Translations under genes and position numbers: made by a program
Assembly (NCBI GenBank): GCA_902727905.1
Contig: CACVAR010000345.1
Coordinates: 1 to 15,064, forward strand
Reading direction: 5' to 3'
Source of the DNA: an uncultured Sulfurovum sp.
GTDB lineage: Bacteria; Campylobacterota; Campylobacteria; Campylobacterales; Sulfurovaceae
Length of the DNA: 15,064 nt
Part shown: positions 8,656-15,064 of the stretch, in pieces
How positions within the stretch are numbered: position 1 is the first letter of the stretch
Layout: each line of letters starts with the position of its first letter
The notes under the pieces: model-generated
Told to the model about the DNA's origin: nothing
Databases searched by the model: none
The model's input: the letters and a program-made list of their open reading frames with translations, nothing else

Positions 8656-9567
8656 ATGAAGAATATTATTGCCATTGATTTGGGTTCAAATAGTTTAAGG
8701 TTGCTTAAAATGAACATGGAGACTAAAGAGAATTTAGGAACTTTTCATAAAACTGTTAAAACAGCTGATGGTTTAGCACAAACAGGTAAGATAAATGAAG
8801 AGGCTTTAAATCGTGTGGTTCTTGCATTAAAGGAAGCAAAAGAGGTGTTAGACTTTGGTGATTCTAAAGTTAAAGCTGTGACAACAGAAGCCATTCGTCA
8901 GGCAAAAAATGGTTTAGAAATCTTGAAAAGTATTGCCGAGCAGACAGGTATACGTTTTGAAGTTATTGATGGAGTTGCAGAAGCAAAGTATGCATTAAAG
9001 GCAGCTCAAAACCGTTTGGAACGTTTAGGTCAAATACCTAAGAACTTTATGTTAGTTGATATAGGTGGAGGCTCTACAGAGATGCTTTTTTACTATGGAG
9101 AAGAGCAGTATTTTTCTAAGAGTTTTCAAGTAGGGATTGTTACTGTAACGCAAAAGTATAAGGACTTGGATGAAATTGCTAAAGCCATTCCTCTTGTCAT
9201 GGAACCGATGAAAGTTTATTATGATGAGGTAGTTAAAGCGTATGGAGAGCTTGAAGTGTTCATTGCAACAGCAGGTACACCCACAACCATTGCAGCCATG
9301 AAAAAAGGTATGAACTATGCCACTTATGATCCTGAAAAAATTCATGGTACAGTATTGACTCAAAATGATTTACATGAACGGATGACACAACTTTTAGAGA
9401 TGAGTAAAGAAGAACGCGTCATAGCCGTGGGTGTTGGTAGAGATGACTTGATAGCTTCAGGTGTTTTGATATATGATGAACTGTATAATATATCAGGCTT
9501 TAAAGAGTCAATGGTTATAGATGATGGTATTCGTGAAGGTATTGCTTTTGATGAGTCTTCAAAATAG
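8656..9567 (+). CDS. Ppx/GppA family phosphatase (exopolyphosphatase / pppGpp phosphohydrolase)
   Basis: The 303-residue protein is an ASKHA-fold phosphatase. IAIDLGSNSLRLL (5-17) is the first phosphate loop, TTEAIRQAKNG (76-86) the conserved family segment, and VDIGGGSTEM (134-143) the second phosphate loop. This family removes terminal phosphates from polyphosphate or the 5' phosphate from pppGpp; the two activities cannot be told apart by sequence. The length is that of the short two-domain form without the HD extension of E. coli Ppx, as usual in Campylobacterota. The start at 8656 is chosen because AGGGA (8646-8650) sits 5 nt before it; an ATG at 8650 overlaps this site and the open frame further upstream runs over the promoter. 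It is the first gene of a three-gene unit, 13 nt before the next. Confidence 0.88.
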   Translation: MKNIIAIDLGSNSLRLLKMNMETKENLGTFHKTVKTADGLAQTGKINEEALNRVVLALKEAKEVLDFGDSKVKAVTTEAIRQAKNGLEILKSIAEQTGIRFEVIDGVAEAKYALKAAQNRLERLGQIPKNFMLVDIGGGSTEMLFYYGEEQYFSKSFQVGIVTVTQKYKDLDEIAKAIPLVMEPMKVYYDEVVKAYGELEVFIATAGTPTTIAAMKKGMNYATYDPEKIHGTVLTQNDLHERMTQLLEMSKEERVIAVGVGRDDLIASGVLIYDELYNISGFKESMVIDDGIREGIAFDESSK

Positions 9568-9580
9568 GTAAAGGATTTTT

Positions 9581-9895
9581 ATGAAGAAAGTATATGATGC
9601 TTATGATCCACAAGAAGCTTATATTGTGAAAGGTATTTTAGAGTCATATGGTATTGATGCAGAAGTACAAGATGATCAGCTACATGCTTTAGTCGCTGGT
9701 GTTGGTTATACTGAAGCTGTTATTCCTACTGTTTGGATATTTGACAATAGTAGATATGATGAAGCCTTCAAAATATTAGAAGAATATGAAGAGAAGAAGC
9801 AAAGTGATAATGAAGTTATATGGATATGTTCTTCATGTAAAGAAGAGTCTACTGAAGTATTTACTGAGTGTTGGAACTGTGGTAAGAGTAGATAA
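9581..9895 (+). CDS. DUF2007-like protein with C-terminal zinc ribbon
   Basis: This 104-residue protein has an N-terminal DUF2007-type domain (1-70; KKVYDAYDPQEAYIVKGILESYGI is the family's opening helix-strand pattern, followed by EVQDD and VWIFD) and a short zinc ribbon with CSSC (83-86) and CWNC (97-100). DUF2007 members are annotated as putative signal-transducing or regulatory proteins; no activity is established to my knowledge. AAGGA precedes the ATG at about 6 nt. It sits between ppx/gppA and cca with 13-nt gaps on both sides, so it is probably made with them and may modulate one of them; that link is inference. No membrane segment or signal peptide is seen. Confidence 0.75.
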   Translation: MKKVYDAYDPQEAYIVKGILESYGIDAEVQDDQLHALVAGVGYTEAVIPTVWIFDNSRYDEAFKILEEYEEKKQSDNEVIWICSSCKEESTEVFTECWNCGKSR

Positions 9896-9908
9896 AGGTT
9901 AAAACGAA

Positions 9909-11282
9909 ATGAAACTACCAAATATAATTCAAATTATTTCAGATGAATTGTTGATGAATAATGCAAAAGCTTTGGTAGTTGGAGGTTCTGTTCGTGATCA
10001 TTTTTTAAAATTACCCATTAAAGATTATGATGTTGAAATTTATGGACTGGATACTTTAGAAGCATTGGAAGCAATATTGTCAAAACATGGTTCTGTTAAT
10101 TTAGTAGGTAAAAGTTTTGGCGTATTGAAGTTTGTTTATGAGGGGGAAGAGTATGACTTTTCTTTTCCAAGAACGGAACAAAAGACTTCCATAGGACATA
10201 AAGGTTTTGATGTCTCTTGTGATGGCTTTCTAACCTTTAAGGAAGCAGCTTTACGCCGTGATTTTACAGTAAATGCAATGGCGTATGATGTTAGTACAAA
10301 AAAAATTATAGATCCTTATGCTGCCAAGTTAGACATGAGCAATAAAGTATTAAGGCATATCAACGCCAAAACATTTGTTGAAGACCCTTTACGTGTTTAC
10401 AGGGCTGTACAGTTTTGTGCCAGGTTTGAGTATGATTTAGATGCGCAGACATTTGAACTCTGTCATACTATGGTAGAAGAGGGAATGTTAGATGAATTAC
10501 CTAAAGAGCGAGTTTATACGGAGTTTAAAAAGCTTTTATTAAAGTCAAAAAGACCTTCTATAGGTTTTGAGCTAATGAGAAAGTTAGGAATTATAGAAAA
10601 GTATTATCCTGAACTCTATGGACTTATAGATGTGCCTCAAAGTCCTATTTGGCATCCTGAAGGTGATGTTTGGATACATACTTTAATGTGTATAGATAAA
10701 ATGGTAGATTTGTTAGTAGGTGATGAAAAGCAAGATTTAAAAATGATGTTTGCTATTTTATGTCATGACTTAGGTAAAGCTACCCATACACAAATAACAG
10801 AAGAAAAGATCTCTGCTATAGGTCATGAGCTAGCAGGCATAGAACCTACTAAAAAGTTTATGTCTCGAATTACCGATGAACATGATTTTATTAATGCTTT
10901 GTTCCCTTTGGTAGAACATCATTTAGCACCTTCTATCTATTTTAGAGGTAAGGCTAAAAAGTCAACCATTAGAAGGTTGGCAACCAAAGTAAACATAGAA
11001 GAGTTAGTGACGGTAGCCAGAGCAGATTTTTTAGGTCGCACGACAGAGGCTTCTTTAAAGGGCACATATGAAGCTGGAGATTGGTTATTGGTAAAAGCTA
11101 AAGAATTGGATGTTTATAACAGACCACCAAAAGCTTTAGTTCAAGGACGTGACTTAATCAAGCTAGGATATGAGCCTTCTAAACTTTTTAAAAAATTACT
11201 AGCATCAGTCTATAATGAGCAGATTGAAGGACGAGTGTTAACTAAAGAAGATGGTATTGAATTTATAAAAAACTTAAATTAA
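9909..11282 (+). CDS. cca: CCA tRNA nucleotidyltransferase / poly(A) polymerase family with HD domain
   Basis: The 457-residue protein is a class II nucleotidyltransferase that adds or repairs the 3' CCA end of tRNA. The head domain has GGSVRD (25-30), the metal-binding pair D39 and D41 (IKDYDVE), and RRDFTVNAMAYD (116-127), which contributes to ribose and ATP/CTP recognition. EDPLRVYRAVQF (158-169) and YTEFKKLL (203-210) are the neck signatures. A C-terminal HD domain follows, with H257 and the HD pair H286-D287 (ILCHDLGKATH), and H306 and an EHH cluster further on, consistent with a metal-dependent phosphohydrolase. Size and layout match HD-bearing CCA enzymes. A poly(A) polymerase cannot be excluded by sequence, but no other CCA-adding gene is visible here. 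It is the last gene of the ppx unit; the AAGG ribosome binding site overlaps the stop of the preceding gene. Confidence 0.9.
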   Translation: MKLPNIIQIISDELLMNNAKALVVGGSVRDHFLKLPIKDYDVEIYGLDTLEALEAILSKHGSVNLVGKSFGVLKFVYEGEEYDFSFPRTEQKTSIGHKGFDVSCDGFLTFKEAALRRDFTVNAMAYDVSTKKIIDPYAAKLDMSNKVLRHINAKTFVEDPLRVYRAVQFCARFEYDLDAQTFELCHTMVEEGMLDELPKERVYTEFKKLLLKSKRPSIGFELMRKLGIIEKYYPELYGLIDVPQSPIWHPEGDVWIHTLMCIDKMVDLLVGDEKQDLKMMFAILCHDLGKATHTQITEEKISAIGHELAGIEPTKKFMSRITDEHDFINALFPLVEHHLAPSIYFRGKAKKSTIRRLATKVNIEELVTVARADFLGRTTEASLKGTYEAGDWLLVKAKELDVYNRPPKALVQGRDLIKLGYEPSKLFKKLLASVYNEQIEGRVLTKEDGIEFIKNLN

Positions 11283-11311
11283 TATTAACTTTAAATTAAT
11301 AAATATTTAAG

Positions 11312-11336
11312 TAATATTTATTTAATATTTATTTAA
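11312..11336 (+). repeat. 11-bp tandem repeat in an AT-only leader
   Basis: TAATATTTATT occurs twice head to tail (11312-11322 and 11323-11333), followed by a further TAA. The whole stretch 11281-11336 between cca and the CZB gene has a single G and a single C. It may be the promoter region of the CZB gene, an upstream element, or a replication-slippage site. No terminator hairpin with GC pairs is visible after cca, so read-through into the CZB gene is possible. Confidence 0.6.
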
Positions 11337-11345
11337 GGCTAGCAA

Positions 11346-11804
11346 GTGAAAAAAAATGTAATAATCCATAAAATACGTTTGGCACGTTTAGCACACGTAC
11401 AATGGGTACAACGTGCCAAATCCTTAGTAAATGGTTTCCCAATTAAAGAAGAAGATATACCCTTAACCCCAGATTCTTGTGAGTTTGGTAAATGGTTTTA
11501 TTCTGATGGGCAAATTCTTTTGGCTATTTTTAACGATAAATCTGTTAAAGAATTAGAAGACTTACATAATCATTTACATGAAGAGTATCTCAATATCTTT
11601 AGAATATATTTTGATGTTTCCAATCTCAACTTTTTCTCTAAACTTTTAAATCAAGGCAAGAAGGTTTCAGAAAATGACAAAAATAGAGCGCAAGTCTACT
11701 TAAAATCGTTAGAAAAAATTTCAGATACTTTGATTAAGAAGTTAAATATTATGGAGACTAAAATAAATATGGCAGATGAAACAATTTTTGAAAACTATGA
11801 CTAG
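11346..11804 (+). CDS. stand-alone CZB (chemoreceptor zinc-binding) domain protein
   Basis: The 152-residue protein matches the CZB domain, a four-helix zinc-binding domain found in bacterial chemoreceptors and diguanylate cyclases. Likely zinc ligands are H17 (LAHVQW), C45 in the hallmark CEFGKWFY (45-52), and H74 and H78 (LHNHLHEEY). In the family this 3His/1Cys site senses zinc or hypochlorous acid through the cysteine. Here there is no methyl-accepting, GGDEF or membrane region: the CZB domain (about 8-90) is followed only by a helical, lysine-rich tail (about 95-152). It would be a cytosolic sensor or partner protein. The start is GTG at 11346 with AAGG (11335-11338) 7 nt upstream; no ATG is available before the first zinc ligand. 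It lies 63 nt after cca. Confidence 0.85.
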   Translation: MKKNVIIHKIRLARLAHVQWVQRAKSLVNGFPIKEEDIPLTPDSCEFGKWFYSDGQILLAIFNDKSVKELEDLHNHLHEEYLNIFRIYFDVSNLNFFSKLLNQGKKVSENDKNRAQVYLKSLEKISDTLIKKLNIMETKINMADETIFENYD

Positions 11805-11817
11805 ATAGTTTTCAAAA
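11786..11817. terminator. 13-bp inverted repeat between convergent genes, possible bidirectional terminator
   Basis: TTTTGAAAACTAT (11786-11798) and ATAGTTTTCAAAA (11805-11817) form a perfect 13-bp stem with a 6-nt loop containing the TAG stop of the CZB gene. The site lies between the convergent CZB and Lol permease genes. The stem is AT-rich and no long T-run follows on either strand beyond those in the stem itself, so it may be a weak terminator. Confidence 0.4.
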
Positions 11818-11834
11818 TTATTCATGATTATTAA

Positions 11835-13070
11835 TTATTCATTTCTTAGAACTTTTAATGGATCTGTTGAAGAGGCTTTTTTCGCAGGGTAAATTGATGA
11901 AATCATAACAATAACAATAGCCCCAATAATAATCAAAACAAAATCCAGTAAAGTTAAGTCAACTGGTAACTTTGTAAAACCATAGACATCTTCTGAAAGC
12001 TGAATAATTGGAAAGGTAGTTAACACCCACATACCAATAAGTCCTAAGATAGTTCCCAACAAAATCCCAATAAAACCAATAATAGCCCCTAATTTAAAGA
12101 AGATGTTTTTAATTTCAGCACTTGTGGCTCCTAGCGTTTTCATAAAAGCAATTTCTGTCCGACGACTCATAACCGTCATGAGTAAAGAAGAGATAATATT
12201 TAATGCTGCTACCAAAATGATAAGCAGTAAAACTAAAAAGAGTGCTTTCTTTTCCATTTCCATAGCAGCAAAGAAAGAAGCATTTTGTTCCCACCAACCT
12301 TGGAGACGTACACCTTCATATTTGTTAATGCTTTTTAAATAGCTGTTAATACGCTCTATATCAGCCATCGCATTTGCAGAGTATATGTGTATACCATCAT
12401 AAATAGTTGGGTCACGTTTTAAGACCTTTTGAAAGGCTGCATGGGTTGTGTACATAATGACTTTGTCATAGTTTTTAAGACCAGAACTAAAAGTAGAATC
12501 GATAATAAAGCGTTTTTGCGTTGGCATGGTTCCAAAACCAACGGTTTCACCTTTTAAAAAAAGTAAAGTAAGTTTGTCACCATGCTTAAGAAGTGACTCT
12601 TCTAAAACGGTTTCTCCTACCACAAGTTTATATTTGCTTGTACTGGAAATTGAGTTTTCGAGTGATTTGTTAAATACTTCATTGATTTTTGCTTCTTGTT
12701 TAAAGTCCACACCATAAAGTTGAGAAGCAGAACCACCATAACCACTTTTACTAGCAACATGCGTAATGTAGTAAGGTGAGAAGATTAACTCTGGAAACTT
12801 TGTTGAAAGATTAGAAATGAGTTCATCATTAACATTTTGATAGCCAATAGGAATAAGCGTAAGAGGATAATTCATAACAAAAAGACGTTTTTTAAACTCT
12901 TTTTGTGTTCCATTCATGATTCCCATAGCAAGCATAAGCACCATAACCCCAGCAGCAACACTGAGTAGAGAGAGAATTGAAGAGATAAAGATAAAAGGAT
13001 TATCTTTATCATATTTTAGATAATGTTTAATTATCTTGTTTACAAAAATGTTATTTTTACCTGTTGCCAT
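11835..13070 (-). CDS. LolC/LolE/LolF-type lipoprotein-releasing ABC permease
   Basis: The 411-residue inner-membrane protein belongs to the FtsX/LolE permease family, which with the ATPase LolD lifts lipoproteins from the inner membrane to LolA. It has the expected four membrane segments: one near the N-terminus (about 26-52), a large periplasmic domain (about 55-270), and three clustered at the C-terminal end (about 275-400). Signature elements are MSRRTEIAFMKTLGAT after the second segment (the cytoplasmic coupling helix contacting LolD) and the C-terminal YPAKKASSTDPLKVLRNE. Campylobacterota usually have one such permease, so LolC versus LolE cannot be assigned; a homodimer (LolF-like) is likely. 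The gene starts 21 nt after secA and must be co-transcribed with it; a similar secA-permease order occurs, as I recall, in Campylobacter jejuni. The AAGAAAG ribosome binding site is somewhat far from the ATG. Confidence 0.87.
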   Translation of the reverse strand: MATGKNNIFVNKIIKHYLKYDKDNPFIFISSILSLLSVAAGVMVLMLAMGIMNGTQKEFKKRLFVMNYPLTLIPIGYQNVNDELISNLSTKFPELIFSPYYITHVASKSGYGGSASQLYGVDFKQEAKINEVFNKSLENSISSTSKYKLVVGETVLEESLLKHGDKLTLLFLKGETVGFGTMPTQKRFIIDSTFSSGLKNYDKVIMYTTHAAFQKVLKRDPTIYDGIHIYSANAMADIERINSYLKSINKYEGVRLQGWWEQNASFFAAMEMEKKALFLVLLLIILVAALNIISSLLMTVMSRRTEIAFMKTLGATSAEIKNIFFKLGAIIGFIGILLGTILGLIGMWVLTTFPIIQLSEDVYGFTKLPVDLTLLDFVLIIIGAIVIVMISSIYPAKKASSTDPLKVLRNE

Positions 13071-13091
13071 TATGCGTGTAAACTTTCTTGA

Positions 13092-15064
13092 TTATGCAAG
13101 AAGACCCTTTTTAGGTCCACTTTGTCCACAACATTGTTTATATTTTTTTCCTGAACCACAAGGACAAGGTTCATTTCTTTTTGGTTTTTTTGCAAAAGTT
13201 TGTTCTGCTACTTCAGGCTCTTCATTTGTTTTGGCATTGGCTAAGTCAGCCTCTAGTTCATCTCTCATCGCTTCAAGTTTAGCTTGTTCTTCATTTGGAT
13301 CTTCAAAGTTAAATTGCACTACTTGCAGTACTTTAATAGCTTCAAACTTAACACGCTCTACAAGACCTATAAAGAGGTTATAAGAGTCTTTTTTATATTC
13401 AGTTAATGGGTCTTTTTGGTTGTACCCTCTAAGCCCAATACCTGTTTTCATAACATCCATCTCATAAAGGTGGTCTCTCCATTGTGGGTCAAGAACTTGA
13501 AGATAAAGAATTCTTTGTACTTCTGAACGTTGCTCATCATTGAGAGGTTCCATTTTAGCTTCGTAAGTATCTGTAAGAAGTTCTAAAATTAGGTCATGAA
13601 GTTCATCATAATCTTTCTCTTTTAAAGTGTCGACCTCAATCCCAATATTAACCTCTTCACGTAAAATATTAATGAGTTTTTCAAGGTTAAAGTCTTCTTC
13701 AGCACCACCATTATAGATTTCAGATTCGAGTAAGACATGGTCAACATACTCTAAACGGTTTTCTCTAATTTTAGAATCAATGTCATAGTCTACATCTAAA
13801 AGATTATTTCTAAACTTGTAGATAGCCTTTCTTTGTTCACTGGCAATATCATCATACTCTAAGACATGTTTACGAGACTCATAATGCATGTTTTCAACTT
13901 TGGTTTGTGCTTTTTCTACTGAACGTGTTACAATTTTTGAATCAATGTATTCACCTTCTTCAACACCTAGCTTATTCATGATATTACGGATTTTATCCCC
14001 ACCAAAAATTCTTAGTAAGTTATCATCGAGTGAAAGATAAAATTGAGAAGCACCTGGGTCACCTTGACGACCAGAACGTCCACGTAACTGGTTGTCAATA
14101 CGTCTACTTTCATGTCTCTCTGTTCCCAAAATGTAAAGACCACCAAGCGCTTTAATCTCATCCGTAATTTTAATATCAACTCCACGTCCAGCCATGTTGG
14201 TTGCAACGGTTACAGCACCTTTTTTACCAGCTTCCATAATAATCTGTGCTTCATTTTCATGGTTTTTAGCATTTAGGGTGTTGTGAGGAATTTTTGCAGC
14301 TTTTAATCTTTGGTGAACCAGCTCAGATTTTTCAATAGAAGCAGTACCAATTAGTACAGGTTGTCCAGAGGTATGTAGTTCTTGAACTTTTTTAGCAACA
14401 GCATCCAGTTTCTCTTTTTCTGTATTGTAGATAAGGTCATTCATATCTTTTCTAGCAATGGGTAAGTTGGTAGGAATAGAGAGAACTTCTAGGCTATAGA
14501 TTTCAGCAAATTCAGTGGCTTCTGTTTGAGCTGTACCAGTCATACCTGCTAGTTTTTCGTAACCTCTAAAGTAATTCTGGTAAGTAATTTCTGCTAAGGT
14601 TTGAGATTCATCTTTAACCTCAACACCTTCTTTTGCTTCAATAGCTTGGTGAAGTCCTTCTGAGAAACGACGACCCTCACTTAAACGACCTGTAAATTCA
14701 TCAACAATTACAATCTCACCATTACGTGATACATAATCAATGTCTTCAACAAAAAGGTATTGGGCTTTCATAGCTTGGTCAAGGTGGTGTGAAAGTGATG
14801 CATTTTCAAGTGAGTAAAGGTTTTCTACTTCAAAAAGATCTTGTGCTTTTTGTAGACCTTGCTCTGTCATGACAACTTGCTTGTTTTTTTCATCTACGTA
14901 GAAGTCACCAGTTATTTGCTCTGCTTCTCCAGGTTTAGTATCAGCTTTTGCACCTTTTTCCATCTGTAAAGCAATTTTATTGGCTTGTACATAGTGAACG
15001 GTGTCACGTTGAACAGGACCAGAGATAATAAGAGGTGTTCTTGCTTCATCAATTAAAATTGAAT
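13092..15064 (-). CDS. secA: preprotein translocase ATPase SecA, N-terminus beyond the window edge
   Basis: The frame stays open from the right edge for 656 codons and begins inside the Walker B region, SILIDEARTPLIISGP (about 15017-15064). An internal ATG at 14963 is not the start. Downstream features in order: the FTGRLSEGRRFSEGLHQA segment, GMTGTAQTEATEF, GTASIEKSELVHQRL, VATNMAGRGVDI, GTERHESRRIDNQLRGRSGRQGDPG (helicase motifs V-VI of the second nucleotide-binding fold), WRDHLYEMD in the helical scaffold, and a C-terminal zinc-binding tail CPCGSGKKYKQCCG (about 13117-13167). SecA drives unfolded preproteins through SecYEG with ATP and binds SecB and lipids through this tail. About 200 N-terminal residues, with Walker A, lie outside. 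It is the upstream gene of the pair with the Lol permease. Confidence 0.97.
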   Translation of the reverse strand, partial: SILIDEARTPLIISGPVQRDTVHYVQANKIALQMEKGAKADTKPGEAEQITGDFYVDEKNKQVVMTEQGLQKAQDLFEVENLYSLENASLSHHLDQAMKAQYLFVEDIDYVSRNGEIVIVDEFTGRLSEGRRFSEGLHQAIEAKEGVEVKDESQTLAEITYQNYFRGYEKLAGMTGTAQTEATEFAEIYSLEVLSIPTNLPIARKDMNDLIYNTEKEKLDAVAKKVQELHTSGQPVLIGTASIEKSELVHQRLKAAKIPHNTLNAKNHENEAQIIMEAGKKGAVTVATNMAGRGVDIKITDEIKALGGLYILGTERHESRRIDNQLRGRSGRQGDPGASQFYLSLDDNLLRIFGGDKIRNIMNKLGVEEGEYIDSKIVTRSVEKAQTKVENMHYESRKHVLEYDDIASEQRKAIYKFRNNLLDVDYDIDSKIRENRLEYVDHVLLESEIYNGGAEEDFNLEKLINILREEVNIGIEVDTLKEKDYDELHDLILELLTDTYEAKMEPLNDEQRSEVQRILYLQVLDPQWRDHLYEMDVMKTGIGLRGYNQKDPLTEYKKDSYNLFIGLVERVKFEAIKVLQVVQFNFEDPNEEQAKLEAMRDELEADLANAKTNEEPEVAEQTFAKKPKRNEPCPCGSGKKYKQCCGQSGPKKGLLA

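Noticed and set aside
12103..13383. Open frames on the plus strand, and a short minus-strand one at 12115-12297, opposite or within the Lol permease and secA genes.
   Set aside because: No recognisable domains; they overlap strongly supported genes in other frames.
14961..14963. ATG that could be taken as the SecA start.
   Set aside because: The frame continues upstream through the conserved SILIDEARTPLIISGP segment to the window edge, so this is an internal methionine.

Overview
The window looks like a piece of a Campylobacterota (epsilonproteobacterial) chromosome, probably from the free-living or sulfur-oxidising side of the phylum (Sulfurimonas/Sulfurovum/Arcobacter-like); the genus cannot be settled from sequence alone. 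The basis is the AT-rich DNA with T-rich, TATAAT-type promoters, a carboxynorspermidine-synthase plus biosynthetic arginine-decarboxylase polyamine route, a short Ppx/GppA protein, a stand-alone CZB protein, and a secA-lolC/E pair in an order I recall from Campylobacter.

Layout. 1-1162 (-): nearly complete carboxynorspermidine synthase, cut at its C-terminus by the window edge. 1301-3180 (+): a two-gene accessory cassette, an AbiTii-domain protein overlapping by 4 nt (TTGA) a HaeIII/NgoPII-like DNA cytosine-5 methyltransferase that starts at TTG and has no visible restriction endonuclease partner. 3160-4086 (-): CitE-like HpcH/HpaI-family lyase whose stop overlaps the methyltransferase tail by 21 nt. 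4142-5149 (+): exported RNase T2 with an extra N-terminal module. 5160-6576 (-): two-gene unit of uncharacterised proteins, the larger with a fold pattern like the SdhB ferredoxin domain but without its cysteines. 6692-8551 (-): speA. 8656-11282 (+): tight ppx/gppA - DUF2007/zinc-ribbon - cca unit. 11346-11804 (+): CZB-domain protein behind an AT-rich repeat-bearing leader. 11835-15064 (-): LolC/E-type permease and, upstream of it, the C-terminal three quarters of secA, cut by the window edge.

How the genes relate. The carboxynorspermidine synthase and SpeA belong to the same alternative spermidine pathway although they lie 5.5 kb apart. Ppx/GppA, the DUF2007 protein and the CCA-adding enzyme are spaced 13 nt apart and are surely co-transcribed, joining alarmone or polyphosphate hydrolysis to tRNA maturation. 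SecA and the Lol permease are both envelope-export functions. The AbiTii-methyltransferase pair is the only part that looks acquired, and is the best candidate for an undescribed system. No tRNA, rRNA, CRISPR array, insertion sequence or integrase was seen, and no gene-free stretch exceeds 140 nt.
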